Notes: generated by a model from the sequence alone, not told the origin. DNA of 64,000 bases from Rhizobium sp. ZPR4 (GCF_040215725.1 NZ_CP157969.1:1054001-1118000); one strand, 5' to 3'. Shown: positions 49,648 through 58,690, counted from the first letter of the stretch. Numbers and translations: made by a program.

Positions 49648-51144
49648 ATGAGCATGAAGCTTTTCAAGAGAATCTCCCTGCTGCCGCTGCTTCTGATGGC
49701 AACGACAGCTCACGCTGAATCCTTAGTCGTCGGCGACTTCTGGAGCATAAAAAACAATTGGGCGATGACATCGGATGATGTCTACGTCGGAACCGTGGCT
49801 GGCTGCTACGAAGGGCTTGCCCGCGTCAACTACGACGGCAAGCTCGAATCCTGGCTCGCCACTTCCTTCAAGCACGTCGAGCCGAACGTCTGGGAAGTCA
49901 CTCTGCGACAGGGCGTGGTATTTCAGGATGGAACCCCGCTGGACGCAGACGCGGTCGTGTTCGCGCTCGACAAGATCCTCCATGGCGAGGTAGCCGCGCG
50001 TGCCTTCTCGCCGAAGATATTCAAATCGGTGGAAGCGCTCGGCAAGGACAAGGTACGAATAACGACGGTTCAGCCGCTTGCGATGTTGCCGGCCCATCTT
50101 GCCGCGCCGGCGACAAGCATCCTTTCGAAGGCCGCTTACAGGCAAGACGGTACAGTCGATCCCATCAACCACTGCACCGGACCATACACGATCGTCTCCG
50201 TGGATCAGGCACAAGGGCTCAAGGTGAAAGCGAATCCGACATATTGGGGCAAGAAGCCCGCAGTTGACGAAGGTGAGGTGAGGTTTGTCCTCGACGCCAA
50301 TACACGCGCAGTCCAAGCGCGTTCGGGAGAGGCAGATATTGCACGTCTAGTACCGGCCTCCAGTGTCAAGCAGATCAATGACTCAGGCGTTGCGACCGTG
50401 TCCGAGGCCTCGACGCCGCGTACGACCATGCTGGTGATAAACAATAAGAAAAAGCCGTTCGACGACATACGCGTGCGAAGGGCAATACAGGCAGCGATCG
50501 ACAATCAGGCAATTTCCGACGCGCTGTTCGAAGGCTTGATGCCGGCCGCCAACGACGTCTTCCGCCCTACCGATGCCTGGGCGCCGAAGGATCAGAAGTC
50601 GACCTATAATCCCGACCTTGCCAAGTCTCTGCTGAAGGAGGCTGGCATCACGTCAGGAAGCCTGAAGGTAGAGATCATTGCCTATGTAGAGCGGGCCGAA
50701 TTCAAGGACATCGCCGCCGCCGTCCAGCAGATGCTCGCCGAAATTGGCATTGAGAGCACGATCAAGCAGGCTCAGTACAATGCCGTGGAACCGGATTTGC
50801 TGAAGGGCAATTTCGACCTCGCGTTTCTGTCGCGCAATTATCTGACCGACGTTCTGGATCCGGCTGGTTTTTTGTCCTCCGATTTCTCCTGCGATGGTAG
50901 CTACAACCTCGCGCACTATTGCTCGCCGGAAGTGGATGCCTGGATCAAGGATGCCCGCGCCAACGACAACGATGGGGAACGGTACGCGCTCTACGGCAAG
51001 ATTGCCCAGAAGCTGCAAGACGATGCGGCCGTCGTCGATATCGTCCATGTGAACACGTTCGATGCGATCAGCAAGCGCGTCCAGGGCTTTCGACCACACC
51101 CGCTCAATAATTATTATTTGACGCCCGATCTTTCTCTGAAGTGA
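49648..51144 (+). CDS. nickel/oligopeptide-type ABC transporter substrate-binding protein
   Basis: A 498-residue family 5 solute-binding protein with a Sec signal peptide (MKLFKRISLLPLLLMATTAHAE), the motif WEVTLRQGVVFQDGTPLDADAV, and the C-terminal lobe segments typical of DppA/NikA. RBS AAAGGGG precedes ATGs at 49648 and 49654. It is the last gene of the ABC operon, followed by a strong terminator. Ligand unknown; peptide, nickel-chelate or opine-like metallophore are all possible. Confidence 0.92.
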   Translation: MSMKLFKRISLLPLLLMATTAHAESLVVGDFWSIKNNWAMTSDDVYVGTVAGCYEGLARVNYDGKLESWLATSFKHVEPNVWEVTLRQGVVFQDGTPLDADAVVFALDKILHGEVAARAFSPKIFKSVEALGKDKVRITTVQPLAMLPAHLAAPATSILSKAAYRQDGTVDPINHCTGPYTIVSVDQAQGLKVKANPTYWGKKPAVDEGEVRFVLDANTRAVQARSGEADIARLVPASSVKQINDSGVATVSEASTPRTTMLVINNKKKPFDDIRVRRAIQAAIDNQAISDALFEGLMPAANDVFRPTDAWAPKDQKSTYNPDLAKSLLKEAGITSGSLKVEIIAYVERAEFKDIAAAVQQMLAEIGIESTIKQAQYNAVEPDLLKGNFDLAFLSRNYLTDVLDPAGFLSSDFSCDGSYNLAHYCSPEVDAWIKDARANDNDGERYALYGKIAQKLQDDAAVVDIVHVNTFDAISKRVQGFRPHPLNNYYLTPDLSLK

Positions 51145-51244
51145 TTTCGGGGAAGATCGCGCCTCGCGAGATCCCCGACCCGAAACGGTGCAGCCGGTCC
51201 CGTTCGATTGCGGCTGAGCTCTGGCGACGATCTCGGAAAAGTTT

Positions 51245-51290
51245 GCCGTTAGCGACACTTGGAGTTCCCCTTCGCTAACGGCGTTTTTTT
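51245..51290 (+). terminator. rho-independent terminator of the ABC operon
   Basis: Stem GCCGTTAGCG / CGCTAACGGC (51245-51254 and 51273-51282) followed by GTTTTTTT. It lies 100 bases after the substrate-binding protein stop. Confidence 0.85.
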
Positions 51291-51650
51291 CTTCCGCACC
51301 TGTAACCCGCAGGGCTGAAACGATTGATTTCATCCATCGTTCTGCAGGTTCGTACTTGCTGGTATCCTGACCGCAAGGGTAGGAAATTACGGCTTCTCGG
51401 CTGGCCGGCATCAATCTGAGGCCGAGCAAAGCGGCGGGGAACCATGCTTGCCACGACAAAAGACTGGCTTGATCGGGATGCTGAAGCCGTTGTCGTCCCC
51501 GATGACCCCTTGTCCCCCAGTCAAGTGCGCTACCGTCTGCCATGTCTTCATCAGACTCTTGAGGCCGCCGCAACGATCGCTGGCCGCAAGAGCTACCTCC
51601 GGTGTTCGCAGCCGCTGGATTTTTCGTGAAATCGGGCTGGTATTGACAGT

Positions 51651-51669
51651 TATCCTCTCTGGGGGGATA
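51651..51669. promoter_or_regulatory. G-tract operator 3 for CsoR/RcnR-type sensor
   Basis: TATCCTCTCTGGGGGGATA, matching operators 1 and 2. TTGACA at 51643-51648 lies just before it, and a weak -10 candidate (GATACA, 51666-51671) overlaps its right end, so a bound sensor would cover the promoter. The sensor ATG is only 10 bases downstream. Confidence 0.65.
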
Positions 51670-51678
51670 CAGGAAATC

Positions 51679-51954
51679 ATGACAGAACACACACATGACA
51701 CCCATCCCGAGATCGTCAAGCGGCTCAAGCGCGCCCACGGACATCTGAAGAGCGTCATCGCCATGATCGAGGATGGCAAGCCATGTCTCGACATCGCCCA
51801 GCAGCTATCCGCCGTCGAGAAGGCGATCGTCAACGCGAAGCGGACACTCATTCAGGATCATCTCGATCATTGCCTCGAGGAAACACTTGGCGCTCTCCCG
51901 CGCGATAAGCGCCAGTCCATAGACGAGTTCAAGACGATCACGAAGTATCTCTAA
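51679..51954 (+). CDS. CsoR/RcnR-family metal-sensing repressor (second copy)
   Basis: A 91-residue all-helical sensor of normal family length. Cys36, His61 and Cys65 match the CsoR ligand positions, and histidines 4, 6, 9, 20 and 22 line the N-terminal arm, which fits a nickel/cobalt (InrS/DmeR-like) rather than a copper sensor. Its core is nearly the same as the sensor at 42349 (both contain DIAQQLSAVEKAIV and TLIQDHLDHCLE), so the two are paralogues. RBS AGGAAA precedes the ATG. The next gene starts five bases after its stop. Confidence 0.92.
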   Translation: MTEHTHDTHPEIVKRLKRAHGHLKSVIAMIEDGKPCLDIAQQLSAVEKAIVNAKRTLIQDHLDHCLEETLGALPRDKRQSIDEFKTITKYL

Positions 51955-51958
51955 GGAT

Positions 51959-52396
51959 ATGATCGATTTGTTTGCCTATTTCGGGCTGTTCGTGGCGGCC
52001 TTTGGTGCGGCAACGATCCTTCCCATGCAATCCGAGGCGGCGCTTGCAGGGCTTCTTCTGACCGAAAGGTATTCGGCGCTTTGGCTCGTCATCACCGCGA
52101 GCCTCGGCAACATTTTGGGCTCCGTCGTCAACTGGATGCTAGGCAGGGGGATCGAACGGTTTCGCGACCGTCGCTGGTTCCCGGTCGGCAGCGACACGCT
52201 CGATCACGCTCGGGGATGGTATCGCCGTTACGGGCGATGGTCGCTGCTGGCAAGCTGGGTACCGGTTATCGGCGACCCGATCACCGTTGTTGCTGGCGTC
52301 CTGCGGGAGCCATTGTTGACCTTCCTATTGTTTGTAACGATCGCGAAGGTTGGGCGTTATGTCGCTCTTGCGCTGGTAACGACTAGCCTGACGTGA
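51959..52396 (+). CDS. small DedA-like membrane protein, YqaA type
   Basis: A 145-residue membrane protein with the VTT/YqaA pattern: E in LPMQSEAALAGLLL, the segment GNILGSVVNWMLGRGIERF, and a Trp-Tyr-x-x-Tyr-Gly motif in WYRRYGRWSLLASWVPVIGDP. It is co-transcribed with the second metal sensor, mirroring the sensor-DedA pair on the other side of the ABC cassette. Role in metal homeostasis is inference. Confidence 0.85.
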   Translation: MIDLFAYFGLFVAAFGAATILPMQSEAALAGLLLTERYSALWLVITASLGNILGSVVNWMLGRGIERFRDRRWFPVGSDTLDHARGWYRRYGRWSLLASWVPVIGDPITVVAGVLREPLLTFLLFVTIAKVGRYVALALVTTSLT

Positions 52397-52629
52397 CGCG
52401 CTGGAATCGCGCCGGGTGCGGTCAGCTCGTCGTGAACCACCAGCTTTCCTAGCTGCCGATCAATGAAGCGACGCGCTGGAGTCGCGGCTCGCTTCCATCT
52501 CTGCTCGATAGCGATGCGAGGTCTCTGCGCTATAAACGGATCTCCGCCGGATCATGCCCCGAAGCCCTTGCTTTGAGCTGAACGACGATCATGCGCAGCC
52601 TCCCGATTATCCGCGAATCGCCGCGGTTT

Positions 52630-52893
52630 CTACCGATTGAAATCTCGATCTACTTCGAACATCCAATGGCGCATATGATCGAGCAGGAGCGCGACGTCAT
52701 ATCGCCACTCCAGAGCTAGAAGTTTCAAGTCCATCCTGCCGCACTGAAGACGCAAATCAAGCGCGTGTCTGAGGTCCATAAGCTCGTCAGAGCTTGGCGA
52801 ATGCTGGAGAGTGTTCTTGAGCCTTGCGCCATGGGCCAGGCGCCTGGCAAACAGTTCCAGATCCGATGTTGTGTCCTGGGTCGTCTCGATCAT
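52630..52893 (-). CDS. small unknown protein under a palindromic promoter
   Basis: An 87-residue protein starting at the ATG at 52893, seven bases after GGAGG; an in-frame ATG at 52941 lies inside the promoter palindrome and is rejected. It is largely helical and charged (LELFARRLAHGARLKN, MFEVDRDFNR) with a Trp-rich end, and has no signal peptide. I recognise no family. It stands alone between the metal region and the IclR locus. Confidence 0.6.
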   Translation of the reverse strand: MIETTQDTTSDLELFARRLAHGARLKNTLQHSPSSDELMDLRHALDLRLQCGRMDLKLLALEWRYDVALLLDHMRHWMFEVDRDFNR

Positions 52894-53256
52894 AAATAAT
52901 CCTCCAAGCTGCAAATTATATCGTATTACGATATAATTCAACAGCGCGGCAGATTTTTGTCGACGCAGGATCCGGGTCCTCGAGCATTGGCACTCTTATG
53001 ACCGACAAGATCTTTGATTGGGCGCTAGAGGTTTTCATGACTTCCGGTCGATTGGACTCATAAGATGGAGCCAATTAACTCCAATCGGAATGGCGGAATT
53101 ATACCGGAAAACAATTCTATCCATGGTTGACCCATAATCATAATAGCGCCTACGGGTCGGGCGGGCCAATTGGTTGGCCCGTATCGGCAGCCTCACCTGA
53201 AAAAGGGTTGGCTGCCGTAGTTCGCGATACATCGAAACCGACTATATAGCGTTCCT
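52894..53256. other. intergenic region with the palindromic promoter
   Basis: 363 bases upstream of the 87-residue gene and downstream of the MHS permease gene. Apart from the palindrome listed separately, only a short minus-strand open frame (53035-53232) without a convincing start site is present. Confidence 0.5.
52914..52938. promoter_or_regulatory. 25-bp perfect palindrome over a promoter
   Basis: AATTATATCGTA-T-TACGATATAATT has two perfect 12-base arms around one base. On the minus strand it contains TATAAT (52915-52920) with TTGAAT (52936-52941) 15 bases upstream, so a dimeric repressor bound here would cover the promoter of the 87-residue gene. Which regulator binds is unknown. Confidence 0.65.
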
Positions 53257-54591
53257 CTAACTGTCTGATCTTGCAGCGCGCAATGCGAATGCGCAGACAG
53301 CCGAGAAGATGGCCATCAGTGCCATATAGACGGCGATAGGGGTGGTGTTTCCCGGATACTCCGCCATAAGCGTTGTTGCCAGCAGCGGCGAAAGGCCGCC
53401 GCCAAGGATCGGGCCGATCTGCTGAACCAGCGAAAGGCCGCTATAGCGGATGCGGGCAGGGAACAATTCGGAGAAGAAGGCACCCTGGGCACCGAAGACC
53501 GAACCGTGTCCGACCGCCAGGCCCAGTGCGATCGCGAGCCAGATGCTGGTCGTGTTGCCGCTGTCGAGCATGGCAAAGAAGACGATGGCGAGCGCGACCT
53601 GGAAAAGCAGGCCGGCGATGTAAACTGGGCGCCGCCCGATCCGGTCGGAGAGCGCACCGAACAGCGGAAGTGTCAGGCATTCCAGAGCGCAGCCGACCAG
53701 CACGCCGTTCAAGATCATTTGCCGCGGCAGGCCTAGCGAATTGACGCAATAGGTAATGGCAAAGACGGCATAGATGTTGAAGAGGCCGCTTTCGGCAATC
53801 TTGGCGCCTATTCCAAGGATCACGTTGTAGCGATGGTCGCGGACGGCTTCGACGACGGGCAGGGCGGCCGTTTCTCCCTGTTCCTGGATGCGCTTGAAGG
53901 CGGGCGTTTCGGAGATCTGGAAGCGGATGAACAGACCCAGGGCAACCAGCACGATGCTGAAAAGGAACGGCAGCCGCCAGCCCCAGGACAGAAAGGCTCC
54001 CTCGCTCATCTGTGTCGACAAGATGCCGAGCAGGGCGATCGGTATCAGGAAGCCGGCCGGTACGCCGATATGAACCAGGGAACTGTAGAAGCCTCGTTGC
54101 TCGGGCGGCGCGTGTTCGACCGTCATCACCATGCCGCCGCCATACTCCCCGCCTATCCCGATCCCCTGGGCAAGACGCAGGAGCAGGAGGCTGATCGGAG
54201 CCCATATGCCGATGCTGTCGTAGGAGGGTACGAGCCCGATGAGAAAAGTTCCGGCCCCCATGATGATCATCGTCAACAGCAATGCCGTCTTGCGGCCGAT
54301 ACGATCGCCAAAATGGCCGAACACGATGCCGCCGATGGGGCGCGCGCAATATCCGACAAAGAAAGTGGCGAATGCGGCGAGCGTTCCGATCAGAGGATTG
54401 TCGTTTGGAAAGAATATCTTATTGAACACCAGCGCCGTGGCGGTCGCGTAGAGCGTGAAATCATAATATTCGATCGTATTGCCCATGGCGCTGGCCAATG
54501 CGACCTTGCGCATATCCTTGGCCAGAACCGGTCGTGAATTGGCTATGCGGCTCTCGGTTGGAGAGATGTTTTCTGGGGCCGATGTTCTCAC
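53257..54591 (-). CDS. MFS transporter, metabolite:H+ symporter (MHS) type
   Basis: A 444-residue permease with about 12 membrane segments and MHS-family landmarks (ASAMGNTIEYYDFTLYATA, FGHFGDRIGRK, LRLAQGIGIGGEYGGG). The GTG at 54591 follows GGGAGGA; the frame is open far upstream but only as a shadow of the aldolase gene. MHS proteins import carboxylates and betaine-like compounds. It is the last gene of the minus-strand operon controlled from the IclR region. Confidence 0.88.
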   Translation of the reverse strand: MRTSAPENISPTESRIANSRPVLAKDMRKVALASAMGNTIEYYDFTLYATATALVFNKIFFPNDNPLIGTLAAFATFFVGYCARPIGGIVFGHFGDRIGRKTALLLTMIIMGAGTFLIGLVPSYDSIGIWAPISLLLLRLAQGIGIGGEYGGGMVMTVEHAPPEQRGFYSSLVHIGVPAGFLIPIALLGILSTQMSEGAFLSWGWRLPFLFSIVLVALGLFIRFQISETPAFKRIQEQGETAALPVVEAVRDHRYNVILGIGAKIAESGLFNIYAVFAITYCVNSLGLPRQMILNGVLVGCALECLTLPLFGALSDRIGRRPVYIAGLLFQVALAIVFFAMLDSGNTTSIWLAIALGLAVGHGSVFGAQGAFFSELFPARIRYSGLSLVQQIGPILGGGLSPLLATTLMAEYPGNTTPIAVYMALMAIFSAVCAFALRAARSDS

Positions 54592-54755
54592 TGTTTCCTC
54601 CCGTTCAGATCGTTTGTTGTTTCCGTCTGCTCGTGTCGCCTCCCTCAGCCAACCCACCCCACGCAGTGAGGCGAGTCGACTGACGACACGAGTCCGATCG
54701 TATGGATCGGGGTTGGCGGCGGGCTCTGTCCGTGCAGGACCTGCCATCGACGGTC

Positions 54756-55652
54756 TTATTTTTCTTCGTAGCGCAGCACGTTTCTGAGCTCGCGCTGGAT
54801 GTTTTCGAGCTGCGCGGGCGTCGTTGCCGGCATCGGCATCCGCGGCAGGCCTGCCTCGGTGCCCTGAAGCGCGATCGCCGTCTTGATGTTGGCCGGCAGA
54901 TTGTCGGCATAGATCGCGTTCCAGAAGCGCAGGAGCGCCTCGTGAATCTCCTTGGCGCGGGGATGGTCGCCACGCTGCACCGCATTCCAAAGGGCGACGC
55001 AGACGCTGGGAACCGCGGCCGGATTTGCCGCGATGGTGCCATGGCAACCCAATGCGAATGACGGGTAGAGCAGGGCATCGACCGCGGTATAGACCTTGCA
55101 GCCCTTCGGGATGCCGATCATCAGGTCGGCCATGAGCTTGAGATCGCCGGCGCTTTGCTTGACGGCCTGGACGCCGGGCAATTCCGTCATGAGGCGGATC
55201 AGCAGCGACGGGCTGAGATAGTTCCAGGGGACGACATTGTAGATGATGACCGGTATATCGGTGGCCGCCGTCAGCGTCTTGAAATGCTCGAATGTAGCGT
55301 TCTCGTCGGGTTTGAAGACATAATGGACCGGCGTCACCTGCAGGCCGTGGATTGGAAGGTGGGAGATGGCCTTGGCGCGACGCACGGCTTCGCGCGTGGA
55401 ATTGGCGATGATGCCCGCCAGGACCGGAATCTGTCCGTTGACCTCTTCCACCGTGATTTCCATCAGGCGGACGAATTCCTCGAATGTCAGCGTATGGCCC
55501 TCGCCGGAACTGCCGCCGACGCAGACGCCGTGAACCTTGTTCTTCAGGTTGAATTTGACGATGTTGCGGAAGGCCGTTTCGTCGATGTCGCCGTCCTTGG
55601 TGAAGGGGGTGACGATGGGGGGGATGATGCCGGAGACTTTGTCGAGATTCAT
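54756..55652 (-). CDS. DapA-family aldolase/lyase
   Basis: A 298-residue TIM-barrel Schiff-base enzyme of the dihydrodipicolinate synthase/N-acetylneuraminate lyase family. It shows GGSSGEGHTLT near residue 45 (the GTTGE-like loop), the tyrosine in IIYNVVPWNY and the Schiff-base lysine in AVKQSAGD. The ATG at 55652 follows AGGAAC; an in-frame ATG at 55703 is less likely. In a catabolic operon with an aminotransferase and a triose kinase it is more likely a pyruvate-forming aldolase than a lysine-pathway enzyme. Confidence 0.88.
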   Translation of the reverse strand: MNLDKVSGIIPPIVTPFTKDGDIDETAFRNIVKFNLKNKVHGVCVGGSSGEGHTLTFEEFVRLMEITVEEVNGQIPVLAGIIANSTREAVRRAKAISHLPIHGLQVTPVHYVFKPDENATFEHFKTLTAATDIPVIIYNVVPWNYLSPSLLIRLMTELPGVQAVKQSAGDLKLMADLMIGIPKGCKVYTAVDALLYPSFALGCHGTIAANPAAVPSVCVALWNAVQRGDHPRAKEIHEALLRFWNAIYADNLPANIKTAIALQGTEAGLPRMPMPATTPAQLENIQRELRNVLRYEEK

Positions 55653-55793
55653 GTTTGAAGTTCCTGTTTTGAGCGAGAGATGGCCGAGATCGGCCGATGA
55701 CATCAGGGCGCAGGTCGGGGATCGCTTCCCCTGAGGAAGACGCCATGAAATCCGGGTTGTTCGAATGTCGGTTGTGGCGTTACGCCAGCGAAA

Positions 55794-57488
55794 TCAGAGA
55801 CTTGTCGCCAGCGCCTCCATCCAGATCGCGACGGCCGCAGCCCCACCGTCCTCTGTTCCGAGCGCTCTTTCGCCGAGATAGCTTGCGCGACCGAGCTTCG
55901 GCACCATATCCGCCGTGCGGCGTGCGCCCTCGGCCGCTGCAGAGGCTGCACGTTTCCAGGCCTCGGCTGCCGGCAGGCTGCCGCCTTCCGTCTCGAGGGT
56001 CTTCAGTGCCGGGGCGAGCGCATCCAGCATGGTTCTGTCCCCGGGTTTTGCGCCGCCGATTTCGCTGATTGCAGCCATACCGATGGCAAACGCCTCCCGA
56101 AAATCATCGGGCGAGAAGCGATTGTTCCGGCCGAGATGGCGACCGGCCCGGGTCAGTGCGATGGCATAGAAGGGACCGGAGCTTCCGGCGATCGCCCGTC
56201 GCAGGGCATTGCCCATCGCAACCATGGCATTGGCCGGGTTGATCCAGGCGCTTTCCGGCAGCGCACGGATGGCCTCGGCCCCACGAAGCATGCTCGCACC
56301 CAGATCGCCGTCGCCTGCCTTGCTGTCGAGCTCGGTCAGATGGCCTTCGGCCGTTTCGAGCGCGTTACAGACGGCAAGACCAATGCGGCGCAATTCTTGC
56401 GGGTCGAAGCGTCCGGCATCGCCGAGAGGCGCGTCCGTCTCTGCGGTGCGCACCGCCGGCACGATATTAATGGTACCAGCAACCTCTCCGCCCCTTGGCC
56501 AGGCTGTTGCGGTCGTTGCCGCGTCCAACAGTTCGAGATCGTCTTGACGCAGATCGAGCAGTGAGATCGAGCAGCCCGGCATTTCCAGCGCGGTCAGGAA
56601 ATTGCCGCTCCAGGCCCGCTCGATCCTAAGGCCGCGTGAGCGCAGGGCAGCAACCGCACTGCGGGCGACGATGGCCAGTTCCATCGGGGGGGTCGCTCCA
56701 AGGCCGTTGACCAGCAGAGCAACCCGGGCGCCGGCATCGAGCTTCATGTCACTGACGATCTGATCGACGATCCTGTCGGTGACGGCATCGGCGGGCAGCA
56801 ATTTGGTGCGTTCGACGCCTTTTTCCCCATGAATGCCGAGGCCAAGCTCGATTTCATCCTCGCCGAGGGTGAAACCAGCCTTGCCGGCGGCCGGCACGAT
56901 GCAGGAGCCGAGCGCGACCCCCATCGTTCCGAGACGGGATGCGGCGGACCGCGCGATGTCGGCAACTTCCTTGAGGTTCTTGCCGCTTGCCGCGGCCGCA
57001 CCTGCGATCTTATGAACCAGCACCGTTCCGGCGATGCCGCGGCGGCGTTCGCGCGGTACGAGGCCGGAAAGCGCCACATCGTCCGCCACGACGACGAGTT
57101 CGGTGGGAATGCCTTCGATGGCGGCCAGTTCGCCGGCAAGGCCGAAATTCAAGCGGTCGCCGGTATAGTTCTTCACGATCAGAAGTGCGCCTGCCGGGCC
57201 GGCACTGGCACGGATGGCAGCAAGTACGGCATCGACGCTCGGGGAGGTGAAGACTTCGCCGGTAACAGCCGCAGTCAACATGCCAGGTCCGACATATCCG
57301 GCATGGGCCGGTTCATGTCCGGCGCCGCCGCCCGAGATCAGGGCGACCGGCCGGTTTGCGATCACGGGCAGGCCGGCGCGCAACACGACATTCTCCGTGT
57401 CGAGCAGCGCAAGGCCGGGTGCGAGAGCGACAATACCCTCCAGCATTTCCCGGACGACATCAGCGGGTCGATTGATGAGCTTCTTCAT
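55794..57488 (-). CDS. fused dihydroxyacetone kinase (DhaK-DhaL)
   Basis: A 564-residue ATP-type DHA kinase. The DhaK half has GGGAGHEPAHAGYVG, GEVFTSPS and VKNYTGDRLNFG, with the substrate-binding histidine in LGIHGEKG. The DhaL half holds the ADP/Mg site (LDSKAGDGDLGASM, then GSSGPFYAIAL and GDRTMLDAL). Fusion of both halves marks ATP-dependent rather than phosphotransferase-system enzymes. It phosphorylates dihydroxyacetone or a related short keto-sugar. The next upstream gene ends 11 bases before its start. Confidence 0.92.
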   Translation of the reverse strand: MKKLINRPADVVREMLEGIVALAPGLALLDTENVVLRAGLPVIANRPVALISGGGAGHEPAHAGYVGPGMLTAAVTGEVFTSPSVDAVLAAIRASAGPAGALLIVKNYTGDRLNFGLAGELAAIEGIPTELVVVADDVALSGLVPRERRRGIAGTVLVHKIAGAAAASGKNLKEVADIARSAASRLGTMGVALGSCIVPAAGKAGFTLGEDEIELGLGIHGEKGVERTKLLPADAVTDRIVDQIVSDMKLDAGARVALLVNGLGATPPMELAIVARSAVAALRSRGLRIERAWSGNFLTALEMPGCSISLLDLRQDDLELLDAATTATAWPRGGEVAGTINIVPAVRTAETDAPLGDAGRFDPQELRRIGLAVCNALETAEGHLTELDSKAGDGDLGASMLRGAEAIRALPESAWINPANAMVAMGNALRRAIAGSSGPFYAIALTRAGRHLGRNNRFSPDDFREAFAIGMAAISEIGGAKPGDRTMLDALAPALKTLETEGGSLPAAEAWKRAASAAAEGARRTADMVPKLGRASYLGERALGTEDGGAAAVAIWMEALATSL

Positions 57489-57499
57489 TGTCCTTCATC

Positions 57500-58690
57500 C
57501 TATTGCTGCTTGCACAGAAACGCTTCCAGTCGTTTCGCACCTTCCTCGATGAGTGCAGGATCAACGGCAAAACACACGCGTAGGAATTCTTCCCCGCCTG
57601 GGCCGAAAGCCGAGCCCGGAGCGACCCCCACGCCTGCCTCCTTCAGGATCCTGCGCGCCATATCATAGCCGCTATTCATGCCATGGACGGAGAAGAAGAA
57701 ATAAAAAGTTCCATCAGGCCAGAAGACACGGACATTCGGCAGCTTATCGAGCGTCGAGCAGATGATTTCGCGCCCACGCGTCGATCGTGCAACAAGGGAT
57801 TTGATGAATTCGTCACCCTGATCGAGTGCCGTGATAGCAGCGTGCTGAACGAAGGTGGCGACGCTGGTCGTGTTGTATTGGCTGAGATTGTCGAAGATCT
57901 TGGACATCCCCTTCGGGTAGATGACCCAGCCAATGCGCCAGCCAGTCATGCACCAGTTCTTCGAAAAGGTATTGGTGACGATCAGCCGATCGGTAGGCTC
58001 CATGATCTCCAGGAAGGAGGGGGCAAGAGCGCCGTTATAGGTGAAATGGGAATAGACCTCGTCGGATATGATCCAGATGCCCTTGCTTCTGGCGAAGTCG
58101 CGCACGGCCAGCATCTGCTCTTTCGGCATAACCCAGCCCGTCGGATTCGACGGGGAATTGATGGCGATCACGCGGGTCTTGGGCGTGACCGCGCCGAACA
58201 GATCGTCGAGATCGAGCGCGAAACCGCCTCCGGCAAGAGTACGGTAGGGTACCGGAACCACTTTGCCGCCGAGAATGCCGATGATCTCGATCAGGTTCGG
58301 CCAGGCCGGCACCGGCACGATGACTTCGTCGCCAGGGCTCAGGACAGCCTGGACCGCCTGCATGATGGCCTGAACACCGCCTGCCGTTATGCTGAAGCGA
58401 TCGGCGCCGATATCGACGTTGAAATGCCGTTTGTGATAGCGGTCGAGGCCTTCGCGCAGGGCCGGCACGCCCAGAGCGTAGGTATAACGGGTCTGTCCCG
58501 CAGCCAGCGCCGAGACCGCGGCCTCGCGTATGAATTGAGGTGTCGGCAGATCGCCTTCGCCGATCCAGAGTTTGATCACATCGGGATCTTCGCGCGCCAG
58601 GTCGGCAATATCGCAGATCTGGTTGAGCTCGATTCCATTGATGCGTGCTGGCGTGCCGGAAACCGGCCACTCGGTCGCCCGATAGTCCAT
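57500..58690 (-). CDS. PLP-dependent aminotransferase, class I/II
   Basis: A 396-residue fold-type I aminotransferase. The PLP contacts include NSPSNPTGWVM and DEVYSHFTY, and the Schiff-base lysine is in TFSKNWCMTGWRIGW. The ATG at 58690 is nine bases after GAGGAG; in-frame ATGs at 58699 and 58780 are less likely. It is the first gene of the operon with the kinase, aldolase and permease and probably deaminates the compound brought in by the divergent amino-acid ABC importer. Confidence 0.9.
   Translation of the reverse strand: MDYRATEWPVSGTPARINGIELNQICDIADLAREDPDVIKLWIGEGDLPTPQFIREAAVSALAAGQTRYTYALGVPALREGLDRYHKRHFNVDIGADRFSITAGGVQAIMQAVQAVLSPGDEVIVPVPAWPNLIEIIGILGGKVVPVPYRTLAGGGFALDLDDLFGAVTPKTRVIAINSPSNPTGWVMPKEQMLAVRDFARSKGIWIISDEVYSHFTYNGALAPSFLEIMEPTDRLIVTNTFSKNWCMTGWRIGWVIYPKGMSKIFDNLSQYNTTSVATFVQHAAITALDQGDEFIKSLVARSTRGREIICSTLDKLPNVRVFWPDGTFYFFFSVHGMNSGYDMARRILKEAGVGVAPGSAFGPGGEEFLRVCFAVDPALIEEGAKRLEAFLCKQQ

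Larger units (their letters stand above)
51145..51678. other. intergenic region after ABC operon
   Basis: A 534-base region with no recognised gene. It holds an imperfect hairpin just after the stop, the terminator at 51245-51290, and near its end the promoter and operator of the second sensor gene. The open frame from 51448 into the sensor is an artefact of the missing stop. Confidence 0.6.

Noticed and set aside
51448..51678. N-terminal extension of the second CsoR/RcnR-type sensor
   Set aside because: It would place the promoter and operator inside the gene and adds unrelated sequence. The ATG at 51679 gives the normal 91-residue family length.
53257..55746. A single 829-codon open frame on the minus strand
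   Set aside because: It joins the MHS permease to an out-of-frame shadow of the aldolase gene. The permease has its own GTG and strong ribosome binding site at 54591, and the N-terminal part lacks any protein-like pattern.
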